64,000 nt of DNA from Niebla homalea (Eukaryota > Ascomycota > Lecanoromycetes > Lecanorales > Ramalinaceae). Every line of letters begins with the position of its first letter. Within the stretch, counting starts at the first letter, position 1. Location: contig JAHGAU010000028.1 of assembly GCA_019925105.1 (NCBI GenBank), positions 434,001-498,000 on the forward strand. Direction: 5' to 3'. The notes under the pieces were generated by a model. That model did no database searches, had not been told where the DNA came from, and saw only the letters and a list, made by a program, of their open reading frames with translations. Both the position numbers and the translations under genes were made by a program. Below, one piece after another: positions 53,968-64,000 of this stretch.

Positions 53968-55673
53968 GCGAGCAGCGATCTGTCAAGCGAAAGGAAAGGA
54001 CGGCAACTCCGTGTATGAGGAGTGAATGATGATGTCGATGATAAGATTATAGGGTTCGCGGCAAATGGCCGACTCGTTCTGGACCGTGAAGCATGCTTAG
54101 CTGAAGCCTTTGTCTTTCCTCCACCTTCTGTATTGATGATGGATAGCCGCTTGTGTAGTCTTTAGGATGTGGCAGTGTCTCGCAGACCATTTGGGCGACT
54201 CGCTTATCATTGCACGGTAGTCATCAACAATTTGATAAACGACCATGGCGATCTATCAAAGACATCCATCGGCAGGCTATCCGATCTTGTTTCCCTGCTC
54301 CGGAAGCCCCGAAATAGAACATACCTTACCGCTAATGTGCTCTACTACTCTACTAGGCGAAGGGACTAGGTAGCCTCTTAGAGAAGGTGGCTGCCAGCGT
54401 GCGGCGTGCCAGCCGGGCCCTGCCCAAAGCTGCCCAACGGGTAGCCACCTGCAAGCCACCCAATTAATCTACGTCAATGTACCCGAAATGCATGTCTCGT
54501 GCAAGCTTCTCTCGTGTGCCTCCACTACCGTTGATGAGCCAAACTCACCCCAGATTCTCTTGAAAGGCAAAAGCAAATGATTGATTTCCGTCGGTGAGAG
54601 CAAATTTTGTGAAAGCTGACTCTGCAGCATTAGATTGTCCACCTGGCAGTTGAAGCTGACACGCATGGCCAAGATTCATTCTTCTTGATGGAAGCCGGGA
54701 AAGTTGCTCACGCCCGTCAGCTGAGACTGAGAAGATTGCCTTAAAGGATTGGGGGAGCTTGTCTAGAGCTGGGAGCTTTCAAGGGGGCTGCGGGCTACTG
54801 CACGGTCTGCACATCTTGACGACATTGGTAATCGCAAAATCTGGGGCTGTGAATATCCTTTCTGGCCCAAGCTCTTCGTTTTGGTATTCGTTTGACTCCA
54901 CCGCGGATGCCTGCCATGAAAGCCAAATTTATTGACCAACGAGCACGCGGCCGTTCTTCACTAGTGCATAAGATATGACTATTTTCTGGAGCTATTGTGG
55001 AGCTATGGATTGCTTAATCTGCAGCATGATAGCATCTCATTGATTGTTCAATAGAGTAGACTAAACTCACTAATAAGTTCCCTCCACTACCAAGACGGGA
55101 TACGAGACCCCTCCTTCCGCTTTGGGATAATCCACCTCAACCGAATGTCCACATCTCATGATCCTCCTCTCTTACTTAGTTACCTTTCCATCGTTTCTTC
55201 CAACCACCAAAGTCTCGCTTTGACTAAGATCAAACCAATGCACGCTCTGCGCTGGGCCGGTCTGAATCTGAATGGAAAAGTGGAAAACGCTAAGGGTGGT
55301 GGAGCCACGAGAGCAAGCTCCCCGTTCGGCATATCTCCCTCACCTGTCACAAATCATCCCCACAAGACCCTCAACTTCTTGATGATCTTGTACTGTTCCT
55401 TCTCAGCCCGGTCTACCACATGCAGTCATGCAAAGAGCTGGGTCCAATGATAACATGGTCATGCAACGTTGTCATCCATCTCGCCTCGGTAAGCATGAGC
55501 CTTTTCCCTAGTTCCTTCGTCGTGGACCTGCGTGCTAGTCATCTGTTTCTTGGAGCTCCACCCAAACCTACTGCACCAGCGAAAAGTTCAGAAACTGCAT
55601 AAAAAGCCATGCTGTTCCTCCTGTTCCGTTGTTTATTCTCCGTATCCTTGCCGGCAGTCCCTCACTTGTCATT
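53968..55673. other. Intergenic region upstream of the sedolisin gene
   Basis: About 1.7 kb with no supported gene. A GC-rich stretch with partial self-complementarity (GGTGGCTGCCAGC near 54385, GGGTAGCCACC near 54438) could fold but is not a recognised element. The last few hundred bases should be the S53 peptidase promoter. Confidence 0.5.
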
Positions 55674-57678
55674 ATGCGTTTCTCCCTCCTGACCCTGGCC
55701 GCCTTGACTGCAATTGTCATTGCTGCTCCATCACCATCTTATATCCGTCATGAGAAGCGGAATGCTCTACCTCCCGGCTGGCAGAGGCGACAGAGGATGC
55801 CAGTCGCCAGTGTCCTGCCGATGCGGATCGCATTGGCGCAAGGGAACCTGGACAAGGGCTATGACCACCTCATGGACGTCTCCCACCCGGAGTCAGCCAA
55901 CTTTGGCAAACACTGGACCGCCAAGCAGGTCGCCGAAACCTTTGCTCCTTCCGAAATGTCAGTCAACGCCGTAATGGAATGGCTGCAAAGTTCTGGCATC
56001 TCCGCAGACCGGATATCGAAATCTCAATCCCTGGGCTGGCTGCAATTCGAAGCCACCGTGCCTGAAGCCGAATCCTTGCTCAAGACGAAATACTACCTCC
56101 ACCAACACCGGACTGGCAAGCCCCACGTAGCCTGTGACGAGTACCACATCCCCAGCCACCTGCAACCGCATGTGGACTTCATCACTCCAACCGTGCATTT
56201 TGACACGAGAATCCCGCATGCCAAGGAGAAGCGAGCTGCTGCCACTAGTGCCACAGCTGCAGCTGGTGTCCCAGTCCGGACGAAAGCCGCTCTCGAAATC
56301 AGCGACCCTACGAACGGATTCCACCCGAAGAAAGGTTCGGACATCAACATCAAAACCATTATCGACGAGCTCGAAAATTGTGATACCCATATCACGCCCA
56401 ACTGTCTCCGAGCCCTCTACAGATTCCCGCCGGGCATATCATCAAACCCGCAGAACAGCTACGGCATCGTTGAATAGTAAGGCAATCATCTGAGCTTCCC
56501 CAAAAACGTTGCCGCTGACTGGTGCTTGCAGCACACCCCAGGCTTTCCTTCAGGGGGACCTGGATTTGTTCTTTGCAAATTTCTCCAGTCGTCAGGTTCA
56601 GACAACCCCAACCATCGATCTCATCGATGGAGCTGTTGTTCAGACGACCGACCAGTCATTCAATTTCAATGGCGAATCCGACCTCGATCTCGAGTACGCC
56701 ATGACGCTGGTCAACCCGCAAAAAGTCACACTATATCAGGTGGGTGATTTGGTGGAAGGTGCATCGTTCAACAACTTCCTCGACGGAATCGATGGCTCCT
56801 ACTGCACGGCAGATGGCGGAGATGACCCGCTGCAAGATGCTGTATACCCAGATCCGTTTCCCGGCGGTTACACTGGCCCCGAAACCTGCGGGGGCTTTGC
56901 TGCCACCAAAGTCATTAGCACATCCTACGGCTACAACGAAGCGGACCTCACTCCTGCCTATGAGGCCCGTCAGTGTAATGAGTACATGAAGCTTGGTCTT
57001 CAGGGGACGAGTTTCGTCTACTCTTCCGGTGACTTTGGTGTCGCAGGTAATGGCGGTCAGTGCATCTCTGCGAATGGTACCTTCAACGATGGCGGCTCTG
57101 GGAAGTTCAATCCTGCTTTTCCCTCCACCTGCCCATACGTCACTGCCGTGGGTGCCACGCAAATTGTACCCGGTGCTTCCGTCACAGCGCCCGAAGAAGC
57201 GTGTGAAACCGTCATCTTCTCCGGCGGAGGCTTCTCTAACGTCTTCGATCTGCCCGACTACCAAGCCTCAGCCGTGAAGGGCTTTTTCGCCAATTCTCCA
57301 CCACCATATGGTGCCGACCGCTTCAACAACTCTCAAACCACCCGCGGATACCCTGACATCTCTGCGAACGGCGCTAATTATCTCGTTGCCGTGGATGGCG
57401 CCTTCTCCCTCGTCTACGGCACCAGCGCTTCGGCTCCCGTTGTGGGATCGATCTTGACATTGATCAATGAAGCACGTCTTGCGATTGGGAAGGGTAGTGT
57501 TGGCTTCATCAACCCCACGCTGTATGCACACCCAGGAGCACTCAACGATATCACACAGGGTGGCAATCAAGGGTGTGGCACACCAGGATTTACGGCCGTG
57601 AAAGGGTGGGATCCGGTGACGGGGCTGGGGACGCCAAATTTCCCGAAGTTACTGGCGCTGTTCTTGGGATTACCCTGA
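55674..57678 (+). CDS. Secreted sedolisin-type serine peptidase (S53), tripeptidyl-peptidase-like
   Basis: Two exons (55674-56476, 56532-57678) joined by GTAAGG...CTTGCAG give 649 residues. A signal peptide (FSLLTLAALTAIVIAAP) precedes a pro-kumamolisin activation domain of about 190 residues (LDKGYDHLMDVSHPESANFG, KHWTAKQVAETFAPS). In the catalytic domain the Glu/Asp pair is in NGESDLDLEYAM near residue 317, the oxyanion-hole Asp in SSGDFGV near 433, and the nucleophile Ser in YGTSASAPVVGS near 565. The C-terminal calcium site is DITQGGNQGC with GWDPVTGLGTPNF. All key residues are present, so an active acid peptidase is expected. The frame that begins upstream at 55629 uses TTG; the ATG at 55674 starts the signal peptide. 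Confidence 0.93.
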
Positions 57679-58149
57679 CGGAGAGCAGTAAAGTAATGAC
57701 AGCGAGTCTGTTCCTCCACAGCTCAGCAAATTTATAATGTTTAATTGAGACTTATGTACATAGCAGAATCGGAATAACCTTTAAATATATGTTGAAGAAC
57801 AGGACCTGGTCAAAGGCAAGGAGCTCACGTATGATGCACGTGCACCATGGAATTCTCGAATTCTGGAATGATACCCAGATTCCAGATAGAAGAATACCGA
57901 AGTCATGGATGTTGATGCTTCGTCCCTGGGAAAGACCTTGGATAATTCGTCACTCTTATCCCTCCAGCTCTCGATAATGCAACAGGAAGATGTCATGCAA
58001 AACGCCGGCATGAAGCACGGCAATTGCTACAATTCAAGAAGTGATCATTTCGAGAATCATGGCCCTCCCCCTCTGATCAATAGTTAGATCTTTGCCGTAG
58101 GATTCCCACCAACGCCTCAGCACGCGAGCGAAAACCAAGTATCACATCG
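57679..58149. other. Spacer downstream of the sedolisin gene
   Basis: About 470 bp; contains the sedolisin 3' UTR and the decayed 3' flank of the transporter pseudogene. Short frames are unsupported. Confidence 0.5.
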
Positions 58150-59430
58150 CACCCCAAATCATGTCAGATCCTCCAAACATCTGGGCATACTCATACCCTC
58201 CCTGATCCAATGAGATGAGGGCGCCAGCCACGGGAGCTCCACAAAATCAACCAAAAATTCATGACCGAGAAAATCAACCCAATGCGCGCCCCGATGTTGG
58301 AGAATTCCTTCCTCGAGATCGCCAAAGCTGGGGGGGGGAACAGGGTCTGGATGGATGCCGGCTCCGAAGAACCCGTACAGCACCGCGAACGCCCAGGTGC
58401 CGTCCAAGCAAGTCACACCTGCCCCCAAGCAAAGGTAACGATGCCGGAGAATGGCACTGTCAAGGCGAGGGTGTTCAGGGGGGGGCCGAGGTAGTAGATC
58501 AGCCATGCAAGCAGGGACTACCCGTCCTGGCGAGCCCATCGGCGTGGATGACAAGTAATAGGTCGAGAGACGTGGACGTGGAGACGTGGATGAGTATCTT
58601 GCGCAGAAGGAGGTAACTGCCATTATGCGTCAGGCAGGGACGCGCCGGGAGTGGAAGGGCGCCACGGGAGAGGTACATCCATTAGCCGGGGATGGCATTC
58701 TCACATCATAAGTACCCGACACGCAACCAACCCAGCAAAGCGAGCAGCAGCCCCAACGCAAACGCGCTGTATCACACATCGCCGAACGCCGCCAATCTTC
58801 ATTCAACAGTCCCCCTCTTCGCCTCACGAAGGGACGATGGTGGTCGTATGGTGTTCCCCCAAACCCTCGCCAACGGCAACTCCCAAGCCTCGAAGTCGCC
58901 CAGCATGATAAATCCCCCAATCATCCGCACTGTCCAGGGGAACACGCACACGCGCGGCGGCAGCAGCTAGCTGTCTGGCAACGAGCGGAAACACACCTCT
59001 GTTCGTGGTCCCCGGCGCCTCCGTGCGAATAATATCCACACCAAATCCACGGCCACGGTAAAGACGAGCCCCGTTGCCTAACTGAACCCTGACATACATA
59101 CACCCCTTCGCGCGAGGAAAGAGCCGCCAGTCATTGCGTCGTCGTCGTCGCCGGGAAAGACTCCCAGCAACACCTGCAGATAACACAGCCGTCGTGAAGG
59201 CGATGGGTGGGGCGTAAGTACCGCGCATAAGTGCCCATGAAGAGGGTGAGGGAGATGGAGGTGGGCGGAGCCGATCCCGGGGATGGAGGAGGAGGGGTAG
59301 AGGGTGGTGCTGCTGTAGTGGGATTGGAAGAGGGAAGGGGAGGCGAGGTGGTCCCAGGAGTCGGAGGCGACCAGGTAGCCAGGTTGTGTGAGTATGTGGG
59401 CGTCGGCCGGGATGGGAGGGAGGGCTAGCT
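58150..59430 (-). pseudogene. Decayed monocarboxylate-transporter-like MFS protein
   Basis: Segments of one fungal monocarboxylate-porter-like MFS protein appear in order on the minus strand but in changing frames with stops. They are YPSSSIPGIGS (about 59290), RGVFPLVARQL (about 58975-59005), FPWTVRMIGGFIMLGDFEAW (about 58885-58942), YSAFALGLLLALLGWL (about 58725-58775), IYYLGPPLNTLALTVPFSGI (about 58445-58505), FAVLYGFFGAGI (about 58350-58390) and EFSNIGARIGLIFSVMNFWL (about 58245-58310). The order and spacing follow the family from N- to C-terminus. At least four frame changes and several in-frame stops are present, and at most some could be introns. G/C homopolymer runs (GGGGGGGG near 58330) coincide with one frame change. 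An intact copy would carry a carboxylate or similar solute across the membrane. Confidence 0.8.
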
Positions 59431-60080
59431 GGGGGCTTTATTCTCTTTTGATGAAGCTCATGGGTCTCGTCTCTTCTTTTTGCCTAGTTGAGTAGATTTC
59501 TGAGGATGGAGAGGTCGATCCTGTGTCTTGGAATGGATGGAGGTTAGGCATGGGACGGGCTTGTGGATCCTGCTCGTGTCTTCTTTTCTTTCTTCTCCTT
59601 TTTTGGGGGGGGGCCGCGGCAATGTGGGAGGTTGGTTCACGATGGCAAAAGGGCTAGTGCTAGAAAAATTCGTGCTACAAGAACGGGATGCCCTTGTCTC
59701 TGAGAAATAGAAGAGACACAGTTCATGAGCTCCATGGCCAAGCCAAAAATCTGGATTGTGCTTGGATGGACTGGCCGATGGGAGTACCAGACAATATATA
59801 TATTCCAATCCTCAGCCCTTGGCCACGCCAGCTTACGCCTCAGGATCAAACAACCAAAAGCCAGTCAAATCCTGATCCTACTCTCAGCAATAGAATAGCA
59901 TTCGCAGTCCCAGGAACCAATCACACCAACCCCTTCTTCCAATCAGCAGAAACCCTGCCATCTCGTGCAAAAAACGAACTTTGGCCAATCGCATACGGCA
60001 ATTTGGAAAAAGCCCCCCCTTTAAGTTGACCCAGATGATGATCAACTCTCCGCCGACCGGGGTCCTCACGCCAATATCCC
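59431..60080. other. Intergenic, upstream of the second rhodopsin-family gene
   Basis: About 650 bp with a run of G (59602-59611) and no supported gene. Confidence 0.45.
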
Positions 60081-61640
60081 CAATGGAATGCATTGCAGTA
60101 TGAGATTGACAATTGGCTCATGGTGCCGGCACTGGTCCGAGACTGGAACCTCAGTAGATTGTCTACTAGAAGAATGTTTCCAGCTTCAAGGGCTGCAAAT
60201 CACCATGATCATCTGCAAGGCCTTGTTGAATAAGTCCAAATCTGACCCACATCCTACTGACATCTTCGTGCAAAGTTTGCTAATGGAGCAGTTAGCTATC
60301 GCGATCCAAATGCTCCTGTTAGGGTCTCAGATGCTAGATCGAACAAAGTGAGCTGCCTTCCGCTTACCCTTGCTTCTTGCTTCTTTGTTCAACACTCTGA
60401 CATACAGATGCATAAGTTATACCCGTTCCGAATTTCAGAGATCCCGTCGCAAGGCTTCACGAAATTCAGCCTCATTTTCTTCTTCCGCAGAACCTTCAAC
60501 ACTGGGTACGTTACATCTAAACAAACCATCGCCTATCGGAAGATCCTAGCAATCCGGAGACACCAATTGAGGAGTAAAGTAGCCTGAGGACATTCAAAGG
60601 ACTCATAGATCAGAGAGAAGAGAGAGAGAGACTGACTCCAATACAATGGTGTAGGATAAGCAGGTGGTACAACTGGCTCACTAGTGCCATAATCGGCATC
60701 ACCATTACCCGGACTATGGTGTTCTTCTTTGCCATTGTCTTCCTATGTGGATCCCATCCCCAATCGTACTGGACGAGTGCAAAAGTTGAGCTTCAAGAAT
60801 GCTTGAAGACTCAGGAATTAAATAATGCCCCCGCCATCTCAGATGCGATTCTTGGCACCATCACCATGTCCATGGCCATTCCGGTTGTGAGTCTCCCATC
60901 AGGTCCCCTTGCAGACCCCATTCGTTGCGGCTATTAACAATTTTGCAGGCCTGGCGCTTGAAAATAAACCATTGGAGGAAATTCGAAGTGACTGATATGT
61001 TCGTCTTTGGCTCATTGTAGGTCGCCCCGTCTATTTTCCTGCGTTCTGACCGGCTTGACGTGTAAAAGTACCGTCGGCGCATCCCTCACAAGAGCAACGT
61101 CCCTTCAAGAAAATTGCTGTGCGTTATTACCCCAATAAACGATTACAAGTGTGAGCACCTCTCTCATGCTCCAATACCCGACGATCCCAGTTCCGCTGTA
61201 CATAGTTCCGCAGTATATAGTCACGAGTGGCGTCTATTGGATCATGCTCGAAACGGGCTTAAGTCTTATCGCAGCCAATCTTGTCGTATTCTACGGCCTT
61301 CTGGTCAGGCGCACTAGAAAGAGAATTCCTGCACTTCGGAGGTTCTTCTCCCTGCCCTCCAATACTTGGTAAGCCTTGGACGCGGGAGCAAGCGGCAAGC
61401 TGGCCATCTGACGAGAGGAGGTTGTGGAAAGCGCCGCCAGCTGCGGTAGCCATTTATGCACAGTACGCAAGGTCTGGGTCGCCATCAAGTGGGGAGCGTG
61501 ACCTCAGTCTGCAGGATATCCGAGTTACTCAGACAGTGGCGAGGTCTGAAAGTCAAGGAAGGCACAGCTGTGATGAGATAGAGATTCGAACGTTGTGGGG
61601 CTTTGCGGGCTTGGGGTCCGTGAAGTGAAGTGAAGGAGGC
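60080..61640 (+). CDS. Second fungal rhodopsin-family membrane protein, intact or partly decayed
   Basis: The middle and end splice well. TKFSLIFFFRRTFNTG (ending 60505) joins through GTACGT...GTGTAG to ISRWYNWLTSAIIGITITRT, followed by MVFFFAIVFLCGSHPQSYW and DAILGTITMSMAIPV. GTGAGT...TTTTGCAG leads to AWRLKINHWRKFEV, and a further intron leads to YIVPQYIVTSGVYWIMLETG and LSLIAANLVVFYGLL. This is the helix 3 to helix 7 core of the family, including the SHPQSYW segment after helix 4. The first third is not resolved: IDNWLMVPALV near 60115 looks like the post-helix-1 motif, but frames around 60150-60350 contain stops. The C-terminal tail (LQDIRVTQTVARSES) also needs an uncertain splice. It may be functional or an early pseudogene. 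Confidence 0.5.
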
Positions 61641-62077
61641 CTTGGGTTCAGATTCGGAGTCCATGGTGCTTTTTCCTATGATAACCTGTGGAGAGAGACA
61701 TAGGATAGCTAAGGGATATGCCCGACGCCACATGACCATGTGAAACGTATCACTCTATGAGATACAAAATCTTTCTGGTTTCGATCGAGTCGGGAAGTAA
61801 CCTGTTGGAATTGGTATCACTTCAGTGAATTGAAGACTACGGAGACTTCCATGGACTTACAATACCTGTCTCTGGAATTCTTTTGGTGGCATTCTGATTA
61901 TGCCAGGGATTCGAATGCCAGACTTGTTTTCAAATTTTCGGATCAAAATTTGGGGGTACATTTCTTGTAACCAAAGGCATAGAAAATAATTTCATCACGA
62001 CCAACTAAACAGCCTCATTTCCAGGTAGTATCAACTGAAACAAACTCTGCGCATACATCTCAAGTTACATCAATCTC
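61641..62077. other. Spacer with no gene seen
   Basis: About 440 bp, AT-rich in its second half, between the second rhodopsin-family gene and the dehydrogenase pseudogene. Confidence 0.5.
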
Positions 62078-63485
62078 TCACCCCTCACCCATCACCAAAA
62101 TCTCCAACACCTGCCCCTTCTCCGTCAACCCCACCGGATTCGTCATACACCACTTATCCCCCAAACTCGCCTCCGCAATCTCCCCCCACATCTCCCTGCG
62201 AACCCCCACCTCCCTCAACCCCCTCGGCATCCCCAGTTCCCCAATAATCACATCCAGCGCCCCACCCAGATCTCCCCCTTCTCCCCCCTTTTCACCCTCT
62301 GCCTCCCCAACATCTCCGCCACGACAGGCTCCTCCCACAGCGCCTGCAGCACCTCAGCCTGCTTACCGCCATTGACAGCGGCGCTGTAGCGCATCACCGC
62401 CGGCATGAGCACACTGCTAGTTTTCCCCGTGCGGGCCGCCATACCGGCCGAGCTGGCGGCCGATGCCGTGGCTGGTCCCGAGCGGGATCTGGTGCGCCAT
62501 GACGTGCATGTAGCTCATGCAGCCGGCCTGGCATCTCTCCCGAGCGCTGCTGCGGTCATCATCATGATTATGATTGGGGCGGATGATGGATCGGTGGCGT
62601 GATTGCAAGAGCCCTGCTGCTAAGAGTTTGTGGCTGCAGAGGAAGTCGGTGTTGACTGTTCTGGAGGATGTGGGGGAGGAGGAGGAGGAGGAGCTGAGCG
62701 TTTTGATGCAGTGGTCCATAGAGCGGACATCTGTGGATAGCTAGACACGTGCTGGGGTTGTCAGGGTTAGTGACGGGTATGATGAGACGGGTGCTGGGGG
62801 CGTTGGCGAAGAGTTGGTTGTGGCCGGTGAGGTCGTTGGTCGCTGCACCGGAGGGGTGTACTCGCCGCCGGAGAGGGTGGTGGGGATGGCGGTCATGGGG
62901 AGCTGGGGTGGTGGTCTTGAAGAGGGGCTCGTCGTGGTGGAGGGATCCTGTGGTGGGAAGGGTGCGGTGGAAAATTGTTTCGAAGTCTTGGATCGTGGAG
63001 ACGTTGTTGGCGAGGGCCTGTAATAACTTATGTTAGATTGCCAGAGTATTGTCGTTTGCTGTTGAAGAAGTAGATACGGAACCCTATACCATGGTAGTGT
63101 GAAAAGGACGACGGGCTGGGGGGTGGGGGTAACATGCCATTAACGCAGCCTTCCCGCCATCGATCAATGAACCTCCACCCAATATAACCAAACAGTCCGC
63201 GTCCCATCTCCCGAGCTCCTGCGTTAGTTCGCAGATCTCGCTCTACATACTGTGAGGTTTCATCCCCAAGCGGACGCCGGCGACGTTATCCTTGCCGATA
63301 CCGGTTTCCAACATAATCAGATAGTCACCACCCTTGTCGTAGAGCGACTTTGAGATGACGATGTAAACGCGAGAAGCCTTGAGATCGTGTTTGATACGCT
63401 TGGCGCATGCTTCGTGGTAAGGAAGGCCATAAGTGACGATGGGGGTTGAATACTCTAGCCATACGGAACGGCAAGTTTCTTGCAT
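62078..63485 (-). pseudogene. Decayed iron-type alcohol dehydrogenase, maleylacetate-reductase-like
   Basis: Family segments occur in order on the minus strand. They are VTYGLPYHEACAKRIKHDLK and ASRVYIVISKSL (63330-63450), GVRLGMKPHSM then a TAG stop then SEICELTQELGRWDADCLVI (about 63190-63260), LGGGSLIDGGK, ALANNVSTIQDFETIFH (about 62975-63020), AIPTTLSGGEYTP (about 62860-62900), PARV-stop-LSTDVRSMDHCIKTL (about 62690-62750), MAHQIPLGTSHGIGRQLG (about 62440-62500), MPAVMRYSAAVNGGKQAEVL (about 62345-62405), and REVGVRREMWGEIAEASLGD with KWCMTNP (about 62140-62215). Both in-frame TAG codons fall where homologues normally have Trp. Several frame changes add to this. One lost intron donor reads GCATGT where GTATGT would be normal. 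An intact enzyme would use NAD(P)H and a metal held by His residues. Confidence 0.82.
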
Positions 63486-64000
63486 CTCGTCTGTTCCAAT
63501 GGAATTCTTGAGCGTAACAATTGAACACGAGAGGTGATACTGGTCTCCCGAGTGGAATGTAAGAGTAATGTTCTTTGAAGCTGTTCGGTATAAGGCGTCT
63601 TAAGTATTGAGTGTCACGTCGTTTGGTATTCAACATTTCATGCAGCTCGACATAGAGAAAGCCCTGATTCTAGGCCATAACTATCATTCACACGCTTTTT
63701 TCGTCGCTATGTAGATGAAGAGCCATAAGAATTGAGTATGGTGTTGTCGTGAGGGACCTTTACCTCCAGCCGACTGTAGCTATGAGCATGTGCTCGGTAT
63801 ATATGAACATGATGACCCCTTTTTTGCCCCTTTCGTCACACCCATCACGCAGCCACATGTATGATCATCGTCCTTCCCAAAACACAGAGTTGAACACTCT
63901 GAGATCAGGTATCTAGTATTCAACATACTGCCGTCAAAAAATATTGGATTGCAAAACGGAAACAACAGAGACCAATCACCATTACCCTTTCTTTACCGCT
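63486..64000. other. Right edge of the window, no gene seen
   Basis: Open frames here are short. The one at 63325-63636 overlaps the dehydrogenase pseudogene in another frame and probably reflects its decayed 5' region. Nothing else is supported to the edge. Confidence 0.45.

Noticed and set aside
54380..54460. GC-rich partly self-complementary stretch as a structured RNA or terminator
   Set aside because: Pairing is short and interrupted, no family is recognised, and eukaryotic genes do not use such terminators.
61895..61930. GGATTCGAATGCC string like a tRNA T-arm/B box
   Set aside because: No matching A box, acceptor stem or cloverleaf can be formed around it.
63780..63965. Cys-rich 61-codon minus-strand frame as a small secreted protein
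   Set aside because: No signal peptide, no cysteine spacing of a known family, and a length expected by chance.

Overview
The window is nuclear DNA of a filamentous ascomycete (Pezizomycotina). The genes have short (about 45-75 bp) GT-AG introns, and the proteins are recognisably fungal: LSm2, Pso2/Snm1, Cox17, Alg6, Nus1, TFIID subunits, a Rax1-type RGS protein, a fungal rhodopsin-family membrane protein and a sedolisin. Genes lie on both strands with no operon logic. I cannot fix the class or genus from sequence alone. Exon boundaries were read by eye from splice sites and reading frame; totals that come out as whole codons are noted.

Layout. 0-12.3 kb: the end of an unidentified gene at the left edge, an SH3BGR/glutaredoxin-fold protein, a multi-pass membrane protein (-), LSM2, PSO2, a small acidic fungal protein (-) that seems frameshifted, and a peroxisomal ThDP enzyme (2-hydroxyacyl-CoA lyase/oxalyl-CoA decarboxylase type) ending in SKL. 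12.5-14.5 kb: a badly decayed amidase (-). 15.0-17.05 kb: an intact eight-exon MFS transporter (-). 17.9-18.1 kb: a degenerate minisatellite. 18.9-21.0 kb: a CorA-like channel protein (-), with a 0.3 kb MITE-like inverted repeat just upstream. 22.4-24.1 kb: an Ala/Pro/Ser-rich cell-wall protein candidate (-). 25.0-27.0 kb: a bZIP factor (-). 27-30.9 kb: gene-poor, with one weak secreted-protein candidate. 30.9-33.1 kb: a secreted GMC oxidoreductase (-).

34.4-57.7 kb is mostly conserved cell biology: COX17, ALG6 (-), an aldo-keto reductase, the head-to-head TFIID pair TAF3-type (-) and TAF7 (+), a Rax1-like RGS protein, a rhodopsin-family membrane protein (-), NUS1, a single-pass Ser/Thr-rich membrane protein and a secreted S53 peptidase. 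58-63.5 kb is a decaying tract: a monocarboxylate-transporter-like MFS pseudogene (-), a second rhodopsin-family gene of uncertain integrity (+), and an iron-type alcohol dehydrogenase/maleylacetate reductase pseudogene (-).

How it fits together. There is no PKS/NRPS/terpene core and no convincing secondary-metabolite cluster. Functional pairs are TAF3/TAF7 (shared intergenic promoter) and ALG6/NUS1 (both needed for dolichol-linked N-glycosylation, but far apart). The most unusual items are the three ruined catabolic/transport genes, the MITE-like element, the 14-base first exon of LSM2, the TFIID pair and the probable frameshift at 9.6 kb. I found no tRNA, rRNA, CRISPR or phage-like features.
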